57,110 bases of DNA. It comes from JBCFAY01 sp038562375 (GTDB lineage: Bacteria > Bacillota > Clostridia > Christensenellales > CAG-138). Location: the NCBI GenBank assembly GCA_038562375.1, contig JBCFAY010000022.1:1-57110 (forward strand), in the 5' to 3' direction. The notes under the pieces were generated by a model. It did no database searches and was not told the origin of the DNA. It saw only the letters and a list, made by a program, of their open reading frames with translations. Positions 22,726-31,156 of this stretch are shown here, in pieces (the stretch's first letter is position 1; each line of letters opens with the position of its first letter). Made by a program: the position numbers and the translations under genes.

Positions 22726-23652
22726 TTAGTTCTTTTCGTAAGGGACGCCCTTGGCGCTGGGCGCGATCACCTGCCGCTTGCTCACCGAGAGCACCGCGAT
22801 CACCGTTACGATATAGGGAATCATCATGATCAGATTCGCAGGCACGTCGATCCCCGTGTTTTGCAGCGCGATTTGCAGCGCCGTCGCCGCGCCGAAAATC
22901 ATCGCGCCCGCCAGCACCCCCAAGGGCTGCCATTTTGCGAGAATCACCACCGCCAGCGCGATAAAGCCGCGCCCGCTGGTCATATCCACGCCGAAATTGT
23001 TCGATTGGGCGGTGGACAGGTATGCGCCCGCGATGCCGAGCATCGCGCCGCTGAAGAGCGTGCTCAAATACCGCACCAGGATCACGTTGATGCCGAGGCT
23101 GTCCGCCGCGCGGGGATGCTCGCCGACGGAGATGATCTTGATGCCCAGAAACGTACGCTTCATCACAAACCACATCAGCATGGTCAAAATGAAAGCCAAA
23201 AACACAATGACGTTGTGCTTGAAGAGGATCACGCCCAGAAACGGGATTTTGGACAGCAGCGGGAGTTCGATCGTCGGGAAGCTGTGCACGACCACGCCCG
23301 ACGTGCTGCCGGAATAGAAGAAGTATTTGCGAAACAGCACGCTGGTCAGCCCGGAGCCGAAGATGTTCATCGCCGCGCCCAAAACCGCCTGCTGCGCGCG
23401 GAAGGTAATGGCGGATACCGCAAAGATCAGCGTCGTCAGCGTGCTCGCCGCTATCGCGACCAGAAGGCCAAGCCAATAGGACCCGGTAAAAAACGTTCCG
23501 GCATATGCGGCGAACGCGCCTATGAGCATAATGCCCTCCGCGCCGATGTTCATGATGCCGGCGCGCTCCGCCACCACCAGGCCGACGCCCGCAATGATCA
23601 GCGGCGTGGACATGCGCACAGTCGAAGCGAGGAAAGAAGCGAACTGATCCAT
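22726..23652 (-). CDS. ABC permease, nucleoside-type, second subunit
   Basis: A 308-residue integral membrane protein of the BPD_transp_2 family with about eight to ten hydrophobic helices; GIMNIGAEGIMLIGAFAAYA near residues 33-52 is the family signature. The ATG overlaps the previous stop by one base (TAATG). It would pair with the permease at 23652-24722 to form the channel, with the ATPase at 24719 driving import. In B. subtilis nomenclature it matches NupQ. The specific nucleoside cannot be read from the sequence. Confidence 0.85.
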   Translation of the reverse strand: MDQFASFLASTVRMSTPLIIAGVGLVVAERAGIMNIGAEGIMLIGAFAAYAGTFFTGSYWLGLLVAIAASTLTTLIFAVSAITFRAQQAVLGAAMNIFGSGLTSVLFRKYFFYSGSTSGVVVHSFPTIELPLLSKIPFLGVILFKHNVIVFLAFILTMLMWFVMKRTFLGIKIISVGEHPRAADSLGINVILVRYLSTLFSGAMLGIAGAYLSTAQSNNFGVDMTSGRGFIALAVVILAKWQPLGVLAGAMIFGAATALQIALQNTGIDVPANLIMMIPYIVTVIAVLSVSKRQVIAPSAKGVPYEKN

Positions 23653-24722
23653 TACGCAACCTCCTTTTTGGATAGAAATTTGAGGCCGGATTTTTTGAGC
23701 GTGGGCCTCGATTTGTACTTCGTCGCCACCGTGGCGATGGCAACAAAGATGATGATGATCACCTGGAACAGGTCCACGAAGGACGCCGAGACGTTGATGG
23801 CGCGCTGCATGGCCGTGGTGCCCGCGTTCAGGAAGCCGAACAGCAGCGCGCTGAAGACGATGCCGATGGGGTTGTTCATCGCCAGGATCGCGACGGCGAT
23901 GGCCGTATAGCCGTAGCCGCTGGAAATCACTTCATAGAGATAATGGGAGCTTCCCGCGATCTCGAACGCGCCGCCCAGGCCCGCCAGCGCGCCGCTGATG
24001 AGCATCGTCGCCACCGTCATCCTGCTGATGTTGACGCCGCCGAACTTTGCCGCGACGCGGTTATATCCAACGGAACGGATCTCGAACCCCAGGTAGGTTT
24101 TAAAAAGCAGGAAAAAGATCAGCAGCGCGATGATGCAGCCCGCAAGAAATCCCGCGTGGAGCTTGGTGCCCTCGAGCATGTAACCGAGCTGCCCCTGCGC
24201 GGCGATCGGCGCGGATTGCGGGTTGATCTGCGTGGTGTCCTTGAGCGGATAGCGTACGAGATAGGCCACAAACTGCAGCGCAATATGGTTGAACATGATG
24301 GTGGTGATGACTTCGGGCACCTGATACCGCGCCTTAAAGTAGCCCGGGCACAGGCCCCACAGCGCGCCCCCCAGCGCGCCCGCGATCATAATCGCGGGGA
24401 TCAAAAGAAATCCCGGAAGCGACGACAATGCGATCCCTACCCAGGTCGCCGCCACAGCGCCCATCAGGAACTGCCCGTCGGCGCCGAGGTTGAACACGTT
24501 TCCCCGGAAGGAGAATCCGACCGCAAGCCCGCAAAACAGCAGCGGACAGGCCTTGTTGAGCATATTGCCGAACATGCGCAGGTTTTTGAACGTCGCCTCG
24601 TACAGCGACGTGAAGCCCAATCCCGCGTCATAGCCGGAAAACGCCAACAACAGCCAGCACAGGCCCGCGGCCATCGCAACCGCCAGCGCAGGCTTCCATG
24701 CCGATTTGAGTAGTCCTTTCAT
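23652..24722 (-). CDS. ABC permease, nucleoside-type, first subunit
   Basis: A 356-residue integral membrane protein with about nine hydrophobic segments. FRGNVFNLGADGQFLMGAVA (about 73-92) is the family motif. It corresponds to NupP-like subunits. The ATG overlaps the stop of the ATPase gene by four bases, and its own stop overlaps the next ATG, so all three transport proteins are translationally coupled. Confidence 0.85.
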   Translation of the reverse strand: MKGLLKSAWKPALAVAMAAGLCWLLLAFSGYDAGLGFTSLYEATFKNLRMFGNMLNKACPLLFCGLAVGFSFRGNVFNLGADGQFLMGAVAATWVGIALSSLPGFLLIPAIMIAGALGGALWGLCPGYFKARYQVPEVITTIMFNHIALQFVAYLVRYPLKDTTQINPQSAPIAAQGQLGYMLEGTKLHAGFLAGCIIALLIFFLLFKTYLGFEIRSVGYNRVAAKFGGVNISRMTVATMLISGALAGLGGAFEIAGSSHYLYEVISSGYGYTAIAVAILAMNNPIGIVFSALLFGFLNAGTTAMQRAINVSASFVDLFQVIIIIFVAIATVATKYKSRPTLKKSGLKFLSKKEVA

Positions 24723-26248
24723 GCCTGTGTCGCCTCCTCCTGCGCGATTTCGTCCCCGCCGCCCGCCATCAGCCGCCCGATGACCTTCAGATCCGTATCG
24801 TAATTCACCTCGCCTACGAACTTCCCGCTGTGAATCACGTAGATTCTGTCGCTCAGCGACAGGATTTCGTCCAGATCCGTGGAGATGAGCAAAATCGCCT
24901 TGCCCCGCTCGCGTTCTTCCACGAGCTTGCCCCGCACGAACTCGATCGCGCCGATGTCCAGACCGCGGGTCGGCTGGTTCGCGACGATCACCTTGGGATC
25001 CCGGTCCACCTCCCGCGCGAGGATTACCTTCTGCTGGTTGCCGCCCGAGAGAGAGCCTGCCGGCTGCTCGATGTTGCCGGGGCGCACGTCGAACTCCTCC
25101 ACCAGGCGCTGCGCCTCGGATACGATGGCCGATTTGTTGCTGAGCAGCCCCTTCGCGTAGGGCGCGAGGCGATCCCGCCCGATGATCATATTCTCCTTGA
25201 CGGGGAATTGAAGGATCAGGCCCTTCTTCAGCCGGTCATCCGGAATATAGGAGAAACCGGTCTCCAGATGCCGGTAGATGGACTGGCGCGTGACGTCCGT
25301 CCCGTCGATGACGACGGAGCCCTTCTCTATCGCGGTCGCGCCGATGATGGCCTCTCCCAGCTCCAGCTGGCCGTTTCCGTCCACTCCGGCGACGCCAACG
25401 ATCTCCCCCGCCTTTACGTCGAAGGACAGCCCTTTGACCGCTTCCAGGCCCTTGATGTTTTTCACCGTCAAATCCCGCACCTGAAGCAGCGGTTTGCCGA
25501 ACGCATGGGGCTGGACCTGGCGCTCCATGGAAACGCTGCGCCCCACCATCATCACGGCAAGCTCGTCGATGCTGGTCTTTGCGGATTCTACCGTGCCGAC
25601 CACCTTTCCCTGCCGCATGACGGTCACGCGGTCCGTATGCGCCATTACCTCTTTCATTTTGTGGGTAATCAAAACAATGGAATAGCCGTTTTCCGCCAGA
25701 GCGCGGATGGATAGGAACAGTTCGTTTACCTCGTCGGGCGTAAGCACCGCGGTGGGTTCGTCCAAGATCAGAATCTGCGCCTTGCGCATCAGAACCTTGA
25801 GGATCTCGACCTTCTGCTGAAGGCCTACGGGAAGCTGCCAAAGCGGCATATCCGGCTTTACGTTGAAGCCGAATTTATCGTTCAGCTCCCGGACCCGGCG
25901 CTCCAGCTCCTTCTTTTTCATGACGAAGCCTTCGTCCTTCATGCCCAGAAATACGTTTTCCGTGACGGTAAGCTGCGGGATCAGCATAAAATGCTGGTGT
26001 ACCATGCCGATGCCGTTTTTGATGGCTACGCTTGGATTGTCCATCCCGACCTCTTTGCCGTTGATCCGTATGGCGCCGCCGTCACAGGAATACAACCCGT
26101 AGAGGATGTTCATCAGCGTGGATTTCCCCGCGCCGTTTTCCCCGAGCAGGGCGTGGATTTCCCCCCTTTTCACACAGAAGCATACCTTGTCGTTGGCGCA
26201 GAAATCCCCAAAATACTTACAGATGTCGTGCATTTCGATAACATTCAT
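24719..26248 (-). CDS. ABC ATPase with two nucleotide-binding domains, nucleoside-type
   Basis: A 509-residue protein with two fused ABC domains. The first has GENGAGKSTLMNIL (about 36-49), a Q-loop VHQHFMLIP, and LDEPTAVL as Walker B. The second, from about 255, has GVDGNGQLELGEAI in place of a standard Walker A, and SLSGGNQQKVILAREV. This is the architecture of NupO/YufO and of monosaccharide-type ATPases; with BMP and two permeases it defines a purine nucleoside importer. The ATG follows GGGGAGAGGAAG. It heads the operon, with a long leader (26249-26468) holding a possible attenuator. Confidence 0.9.
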   Translation of the reverse strand: MNVIEMHDICKYFGDFCANDKVCFCVKRGEIHALLGENGAGKSTLMNILYGLYSCDGGAIRINGKEVGMDNPSVAIKNGIGMVHQHFMLIPQLTVTENVFLGMKDEGFVMKKKELERRVRELNDKFGFNVKPDMPLWQLPVGLQQKVEILKVLMRKAQILILDEPTAVLTPDEVNELFLSIRALAENGYSIVLITHKMKEVMAHTDRVTVMRQGKVVGTVESAKTSIDELAVMMVGRSVSMERQVQPHAFGKPLLQVRDLTVKNIKGLEAVKGLSFDVKAGEIVGVAGVDGNGQLELGEAIIGATAIEKGSVVIDGTDVTRQSIYRHLETGFSYIPDDRLKKGLILQFPVKENMIIGRDRLAPYAKGLLSNKSAIVSEAQRLVEEFDVRPGNIEQPAGSLSGGNQQKVILAREVDRDPKVIVANQPTRGLDIGAIEFVRGKLVEERERGKAILLISTDLDEILSLSDRIYVIHSGKFVGEVNYDTDLKVIGRLMAGGGDEIAQEEATQA

Positions 26249-26388
26249 GAAAGCTTCCTCTCCCCTTCGGAATTTCTCCTACGTTTCATGAGAAAACGCT
26301 ACAAATCCTGTTTTTAATGACGGCCGGGCGATCCTGATACAAAAGAACTATTTATTATATATATTGAGACAATTTATATTTTTGAACG

Positions 26389-26431
26389 AAAAAAAGATAT
26401 GCTCCGCCCGCATGTACGGTTGAAGCATACC
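26389..26431 (-). terminator. candidate attenuator in the leader of the nucleoside ABC operon
   Basis: On the minus strand GGTATGCT (26431-26424) pairs with AGCATATC (26403-26396), followed by TTTTTTT. It lies between the operon promoter and the start codon at 26248, so it would abort transcription unless prevented. The leader from about 26468 to 26432 has CCC and GGG blocks that could pair, but no known riboswitch class is recognised. Confidence 0.5.
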
Positions 26432-26474
26432 CTGAAACCGAAAACCTGGGAAAAAATATTTTCTTGTAGTATGT

Positions 26475-26503
26475 ATTATAACGCTAGGGAATGTCTTTGT
26501 CAA
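26475..26503 (-). promoter_or_regulatory. sigma-A promoter of the nucleoside ABC operon
   Basis: TTGACA (26503-26498) and TATAAT (26480-26475), both consensus, are 17 bases apart. The inferred start near 26468 gives a leader of about 220 bases. Confidence 0.8.
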
Positions 26504-26552
26504 TAGCATGATTGTTTTCTTAGAATATGAGGGAATCGGCTTATAGATGCTC

Positions 26553-26584
26553 AAAAAACTGTGCCTTAAAGGGCACAGTTTTTT
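26553..26584. terminator. bidirectional intrinsic terminator
   Basis: AAAAAACTGTGCC (26553-26565) pairs with GGCACAGTTTTTT (26572-26584). It ends the DUF438 operon on the minus strand about 100 bases past its stop and separates it from the ABC promoter. Confidence 0.8.
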
Positions 26585-26682
26585 ATCCGTTCATTAACTT
26601 TTATTGCAATTTACATTTGCTTATGCGGGAAACATCGCCGCAGGCTCTAGAACGGCCTCTGTTTCACAGCGCGGGTATCCCC

Positions 26683-27882
26683 TTATTCGGAAACAAGCCG
26701 TTTTTCGCCGGTAATCTGCTGTATGGGCGCGATATCCTGCGTGACCTCCAGCGTGCCAAGATATTCGCCGTTTTCGTCCCGTACGGCAAAATAGCGGATG
26801 AACACATATTTGCCGCCCATATGGATCCAGAAATCCTCATGGGATTTCTTCCCCGACTTCAGATCCTCCACGATGCCTTCCACGATATGCACGCTGGCGG
26901 GAGGATGGCAGTTGGAGACCTTGCGCCCGATGATCGCGCGGGTGCGCGGGAAAACGCGTTCCGTGCCCTGCGAGAAATACCGCACCGTATCGTCCTTGCC
27001 CACAAAGGTAATGTCCATCGGCAGCGTGTCCAATAAATGCGTCAGCTCCTTCGGCGACAGGAAGCCCGTGGGCATCGCGACGGCATTGCCCTCGGGTTTT
27101 GCCGGAGCAGACGCCGCATTCGTTTCCGCCGGGAGCCACGCGGCGGGCGCTTCGATAAGGCAATATCCAAGCTCGGCGCTTTCGGAGGCGATATTCTTCC
27201 ACTCCTGCTGCGTCAGCGTCTCAAGCAGCATGGGCAGCAGTATGTTTTCCTCCTTGAATATCATTTCCTCTACGCGCGTGAGCGCTTCATTGAGCTTCTC
27301 CACGACCGCCTTGTCGTTGGATGCGGCAAGGGCGGCGGCCTGCTTGATAAGGCTGCGGATCTCATCGTCCACGCCCCACATCACCTTGGGCGGCGCGGTG
27401 ATCCCGTACCGTTCCATGTACGGAAAGAACAGGTTTTCCTTGCGCAGGTAGTGCCTGTCGATCTGCATCAAAGCTTGGACCGGTTCAAGCAGCCGGTCCG
27501 CGGGCTGTTCCGCGTTTAAAACCGCGGTGAGCCCCGGACGGATTCGCTCGGATATCAGCCGCTCCAAGGCCCTGTTTTCCGCCTTGAGCGTATGGGCGGG
27601 GTGCCCGGGGATCTGTGAAAGGTCGGCGGGCGCATGGATTTCCTGTATGCTTCCTTTAAACACCGCCGAGTGAACGTCGCAAAGCCGCTGCACCTCGGAT
27701 ACCGACACGCCTTCCGAGATCAGCGCCTGTTCCGCCTCGGAGATCTCGGCCGCGGAAACGCCGCTGAATGCGTCGCTGAACTCCTGCTTGACCTCGTCGA
27801 CGGTCTTGCCGGAATGCAGCTTATAAAGCAGGTCCTTGATCACATTTTTGCGGTACTCTCTGTTGTTAATCTCCTGACTCAT
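26683..27882 (-). CDS. DUF438 - hemerythrin - PAS domain protein
   Basis: A 399-residue cytoplasmic protein; ATG 27882 follows GGAGGAAGG. Domains in order are DUF438 (about 5-75), a hemerythrin HHE-like helical bundle (about 85-240; HSAVFKG, IDRHYLRKENLFFP, EEMIFKEENILLPMLL), then PAS (about 270-399) with MDITFVGKDDTVRYFS and CHPPASVHIVEGIVEDL. Hemerythrin domains bind O2 or NO at a di-iron site, and related RIC/ScdA proteins repair Fe-S centres after nitrosative stress; a sensor or redox role is likely. It follows the DUF1858 gene by 11 bases, the usual pairing, under a promoter with a CRP/FNR-like site. Confidence 0.9.
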   Translation of the reverse strand: MSQEINNREYRKNVIKDLLYKLHSGKTVDEVKQEFSDAFSGVSAAEISEAEQALISEGVSVSEVQRLCDVHSAVFKGSIQEIHAPADLSQIPGHPAHTLKAENRALERLISERIRPGLTAVLNAEQPADRLLEPVQALMQIDRHYLRKENLFFPYMERYGITAPPKVMWGVDDEIRSLIKQAAALAASNDKAVVEKLNEALTRVEEMIFKEENILLPMLLETLTQQEWKNIASESAELGYCLIEAPAAWLPAETNAASAPAKPEGNAVAMPTGFLSPKELTHLLDTLPMDITFVGKDDTVRYFSQGTERVFPRTRAIIGRKVSNCHPPASVHIVEGIVEDLKSGKKSHEDFWIHMGGKYVFIRYFAVRDENGEYLGTLEVTQDIAPIQQITGEKRLVSE

Positions 27883-27893
27883 GTTCCTTCCTC

Positions 27894-28124
27894 CTATTCG
27901 CCGACCGAAAAGCCGTTTTCGGCCAGCAGTGATATTATATTGCCCATATCCAGCTTTTTGAGTGCAGCCCCCTTGGGGATCGTCATGAATCGTCCTGCGC
28001 TTGCCAGCATACCGGGTTTTGTAATATCCGTAAAACCGATCTGCGCCAATATGCCGACCAACTCGGGATACCGCGTACACAGCGAATGCACGGACTGCTT
28101 TAAGTCGATCGTCTTTTCGTCCAT
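27894..28124 (-). CDS. DUF1858 domain protein
   Basis: A 76-residue protein starting ATG 28124 after GAGGATAATCC. It has IDLKQSVHSLCTRYPELVGI, followed by LAQIGFTDITKPGML and the C-terminal DMGNIISLLAENGF, matching DUF1858, the N-terminal domain of ScdA/RIC-type proteins involved in Fe-S cluster repair. Here the domain is a separate gene translated just before the DUF438-hemerythrin protein, so the two may form one functional unit. The exact activity is unknown. Confidence 0.85.
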   Translation of the reverse strand: MDEKTIDLKQSVHSLCTRYPELVGILAQIGFTDITKPGMLASAGRFMTIPKGAALKKLDMGNIISLLAENGFSVGE

Positions 28125-28235
28125 AGGATTATCCTCCTCAACGGCTCTCGCTGATTTCGGGTCTGCATCCGCCTTGCCAACGCCGCTTCGGCGGGGCTGT
28201 TTCCGATGAACCCTTGGGATTGCTTATTCCTGTTT

Positions 28236-28276
28236 AATATACCATAAAAACACAAAAACTACGTTGTATTTACAAC
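28236..28276 (-). promoter_or_regulatory. promoter with CRP/FNR-family site at about -41
   Basis: On the minus strand the extended -10 TGGTATATT (28244-28236) has no good -35. The palindrome GTTGTAAATACAAC (28276-28263) is centred about 40-41 bases upstream of the inferred start, the classic class II position for a CRP/FNR-family activator. The half-site TTGT resembles HcpR/FNR-like sites more than Rex. The leader to ATG 28124 is about 105 bases. Confidence 0.55.
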
Positions 28277-28382
28277 AATCCGGATCGGATTCCTTATGAG
28301 CATATGCGATCGGTCCTCGAGATTTATTACCATTGATTTTACCAGATTTTTGAAACAAATGCCAAGTACCGCCCGCATCAAT

Positions 28383-28406
28383 AAAAAACAGCGCCTTTTG
28401 GCGTTG
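28383..28406 (-). terminator. intrinsic terminator, minus strand
   Basis: CAGCGCC (28389-28395) pairs with GGCGTTG (28400-28406); TTTTTT follows on the minus strand. It ends the transcript of the gene 28461-29216. Confidence 0.75.
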
Positions 28407-28460
28407 CTTTTTACATGCCTTTATACCACCCGTGCCTAAAGGCAGCGTTTGGGGATTTCC

Positions 28461-29216
28461 CTATTTAAAAAACCGCGACAGGGTCGATTCCAGGAGGGTG
28501 CCGAACGTTTGGGACTGCGCCTCGCTTACGTAGGGCAATGTTGTGGAATCGATTTCGTCCCCTTCCTCGGTCACCAGCTGAAACAGGATGCTTTCCTGCG
28601 GGTTATCGGGCTGTATCTGCTTTACCGGCACCAAAAACACCTGCAGCCCGGTCAACGACGGCCGACCGACGAGCACGACCTGATTCCCGAGCGTTATCAT
28701 CTTTTCGACCTTTGTCTGCATGACGACGAGAACGATTGTGTCGAACGGATTCCCGGCGGGCATTTGAAAGGCTTCGCTTTCCTCGGCGATCCCGAGGTCG
28801 TGCTCGAAATCATACCAGATCGACGCGGTGGGATAGGTCGCAAAAATACGGTGCAGCGCATAGTGGATGCGGATGGGCACATAGCTCCAGCGGCCGTAGG
28901 AGCTGTGCCAGTAGGCCTTGTACGCCTGGCGCTCCCATTCCGGATCGTCATAGGCAAATTGCAGCGGGATCTCCCTGCCTTCGTCGAGGACAACCTCCAC
29001 CGGCAGCACCTTTGACGGCGGCGGGTCGACAAAGGTTGAATCGTCGATATCCTGCGGCGTTTCCGGCTCAAGCCGCCATACGGACTCGGTAAACGCCGCC
29101 ATGGCCTCGTAGCCGCGGGCAACGTATGCGACGCATAGAACCTCGACGGCGACGAAGCAAACGACCATTATCAGTTTGACAGGCTTTATGCCGATCCATG
29201 AAGAGACCTTTTTCAT
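28461..29216 (-). CDS. membrane-anchored or secreted protein of unknown function
   Basis: A 251-residue protein with one N-terminal hydrophobic segment (about 12-34, PVKLIMVVCFVAVEVLCVAY) and no further membrane helix, so most of it lies outside the membrane. It contains WERQAYKAYWHSSYGRWSYV and a strand-rich C-terminus (VEKMITLGNQVVLVGRPSLT). I do not recognise a family. It is a single gene with its own terminator. ATG 29216 lies after AGGGAGG. Confidence 0.55.
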   Translation of the reverse strand: MKKVSSWIGIKPVKLIMVVCFVAVEVLCVAYVARGYEAMAAFTESVWRLEPETPQDIDDSTFVDPPPSKVLPVEVVLDEGREIPLQFAYDDPEWERQAYKAYWHSSYGRWSYVPIRIHYALHRIFATYPTASIWYDFEHDLGIAEESEAFQMPAGNPFDTIVLVVMQTKVEKMITLGNQVVLVGRPSLTGLQVFLVPVKQIQPDNPQESILFQLVTEEGDEIDSTTLPYVSEAQSQTFGTLLESTLSRFFK

Positions 29217-29501
29217 GGCCCTACCTCCCTAAAGCGGACGCACATCGGATCGTTTCCGGGAACATGATTCCTTATGCTGTCATTCAATCGTATTCAAATG
29301 CCTCCGCGCCGATGCGCAAGAATAAGGTTCGCACCTTACTGATGCGAACCTTATCGATCCATGATCCAATCGGGACTTATCGTGAAGCCATTTAAACGTA
29401 TGGCGGCGATCCCGAGAGGGGCGCTTGGGCCGTGGGATCCCGGCTTGCGCTTCGGCGCTCGTCCGTCAAAACCAACCGCGAACGGGAATCCGCCGCACTT
29501 C

Positions 29502-30152
29502 CTAGGCAAAAAGGCTATGGAAGATCTGGCGCGCAATCGCCAGGCCGCGCGTTTCCATGGCGTCGGGCGCTTCCTCGACCAGCCCATGGATCACGATGGA
29601 GTAGCGGATATCGCCGATTACCGTGAAGGCATAAAACGTATCAAACGATGCGTCTTCCGGCCCGGACGCGGAGTCGGCGACGCCTTTTTGCTTTTGGACA
29701 TCCTCGTCGGAAAACGTTTTGTATGCGGAGTATACGACCTCCCGGTCGTCCAAAGATGCCGCGGTATCCTTTTTCACCTGAACATAAGCGTTCGAATAGG
29801 TCGCGGCAAAATTATACGGCTGCGCGGCGTCCCCCTCCCGCTCAACGCTTGCGCCGCAGATCTCGATCATTTCATATCCGGTGCACGAAAGGCTTTTGCT
29901 GGACATCTCGACGCAATAGCCCGTCGCTGTTTCGGGCAATTTCCCGGATTTTGCCGCACGCGTGACATAATAAGCGATAGCATAATCCTGCTCGGATAAT
30001 TTCCCCACGAATTCCGGGAGGACGATCGGGAAGTCCAGCTGCGCTTTGATCTCGTCGATCGAAGCGCATTCGGCTTTCGCAACGAAAGGCCGGCAACCCG
30101 CCAGCAGGCAAACGACGCAGAGCCCCAAAACCGCCAATCCAAACCTCTTCAT
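29502..30152 (-). CDS. lipoprotein of unknown function
   Basis: A 216-residue protein with a signal peptide ending in the lipobox LLAGC (cysteine near residue 20). The mature part has CASIDEIKAQLDFPIVLPEF and a C-terminal domain with DTFYAFTVIGDIRYSIVIHG, reminiscent of small predicted lipoproteins of Clostridia that sit near DUF4367-type proteins, but no name can be given. The ATG follows GGAGGGAT. The upstream neighbour (EFR1) is on the same strand with a 67-base gap. Downstream an inverted repeat AGGTTCGCA/TGCGAACCT (29333-29351) may act as a weak terminator. Confidence 0.55.
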   Translation of the reverse strand: MKRFGLAVLGLCVVCLLAGCRPFVAKAECASIDEIKAQLDFPIVLPEFVGKLSEQDYAIAYYVTRAAKSGKLPETATGYCVEMSSKSLSCTGYEMIEICGASVEREGDAAQPYNFAATYSNAYVQVKKDTAASLDDREVVYSAYKTFSDEDVQKQKGVADSASGPEDASFDTFYAFTVIGDIRYSIVIHGLVEEAPDAMETRGLAIARQIFHSLFA

Positions 30153-30219
30153 ACCGATCCCTCCGTACTTTTATGCCTGCCTACGGCAGCGATCGCCGCC
30201 GCGCACAGGCCGCCAAACC

Positions 30220-30972
30220 CTATTCAAAATCGCTCTCCCTGAAAGAATATCTCCCGCGCGTTCTCGTTCCCCCGCCGTACTGGATCGCCTTCGCGGGGCA
30301 GAGGTTGATGCAGCGGGCGCATTGGATGCAATGCTTGCGAACCCAGCGCGGCTTCCCGCCCTCCATCCGAATCGCGCCGTGCGGGCAGTCTTTTTCGCAC
30401 AGGCCGCAGCCCGTGCAGGAGTCGTCCGCGAAAAACGGCTTCGTGCTCCTTCCGAACGCATTAAAAAACGGATTGAAGCACGCCGTTTTCAGCCATGCCG
30501 ATCCGCCGCGGGCGACGTCGATCACCGGCTTTTTGGCGCATACTGCCGCCGCGATTTCAGGGATGCGCCGCTTCGCTGCGGCAACCTTTGCTTTTTGCAC
30601 GTCCGGCGCGTTGACGTCATACCCCATCAATAAATAGTTGTTCGGCATCGGAATCGACCAGGCGCCGACGAACGGGAAAACCTTCCCGAGCTTTTCCATC
30701 CCCAAGCCCGCATGGCCGCCGCAGGTGCACACGGCGAAGGCGTAAGCGCCCGGCGCGAGCCGTATGCTCCGCGCAAACCTCATTACGATCTGCGGCGCGG
30801 CCCACCCATAGATCGGGAACACGAGCCCGACCCGTCCGGCATCGCTTGCGGACACGGAGCAAGGGCCGTCCTTCATCAGCGGAACGATATCGACCGCCTC
30901 ATCCCCCGTCTGTGCGGCGAGCTGCCGCGCCACCCACCGGGAATTGCCCGTGCCGGAAAAATAATAGATCAT
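30220..30972 (-). CDS. EFR1-family flavodoxin-ferredoxin fusion
   Basis: A 250-residue protein. The start is ATG 30972 after GAGGCG; a GTG at 30978 is the alternative. The N-terminal half is flavodoxin-like with the FMN phosphate loop FSGTGNSRWVAR, and the C-terminal part has two [4Fe-4S] motifs, CTGCGLCEKDCP (near 188-199) and CIQCARCINLCP (near 218-229). EFR1 proteins carry electrons in anaerobes; a partner is not known here. The call is firm. Confidence 0.9.
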   Translation of the reverse strand: MIYYFSGTGNSRWVARQLAAQTGDEAVDIVPLMKDGPCSVSASDAGRVGLVFPIYGWAAPQIVMRFARSIRLAPGAYAFAVCTCGGHAGLGMEKLGKVFPFVGAWSIPMPNNYLLMGYDVNAPDVQKAKVAAAKRRIPEIAAAVCAKKPVIDVARGGSAWLKTACFNPFFNAFGRSTKPFFADDSCTGCGLCEKDCPHGAIRMEGGKPRWVRKHCIQCARCINLCPAKAIQYGGGTRTRGRYSFRESDFE

Positions 30973-31044
30973 GCGCACGCCTCGATTTTCTAAAATATAT
31001 ACTATTACATTATTTCAAATCCCCGAAACCCGCAAGTGTAATCT

Positions 31045-31077
31045 ATCAAAAAATGGCGGGCTTAGATAAAGCCCGCC
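31045..31077 (-). terminator. intrinsic terminator of the LytTR/ABC operon
   Basis: GGCGGGCTT (31055-31063) pairs with AAGCCCGCC (31069-31077). On the minus strand ATTTTTTG follows. It is about 80 bases past the permease stop. Confidence 0.8.
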
Positions 31078-31156
31078 GTCGCCCTTATTCTTAAGGGGTA
31101 AAGAAGGCTGCCGCCCGCGCGAAGGTTTTTTTATGCGCGCAAAGGGCAGCACGCGG

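Noticed and set aside
26389..26468. Known purine, preQ1 or guanidine riboswitch
   Set aside because: The conserved loops of these classes are absent; only a terminator hairpin is clear.
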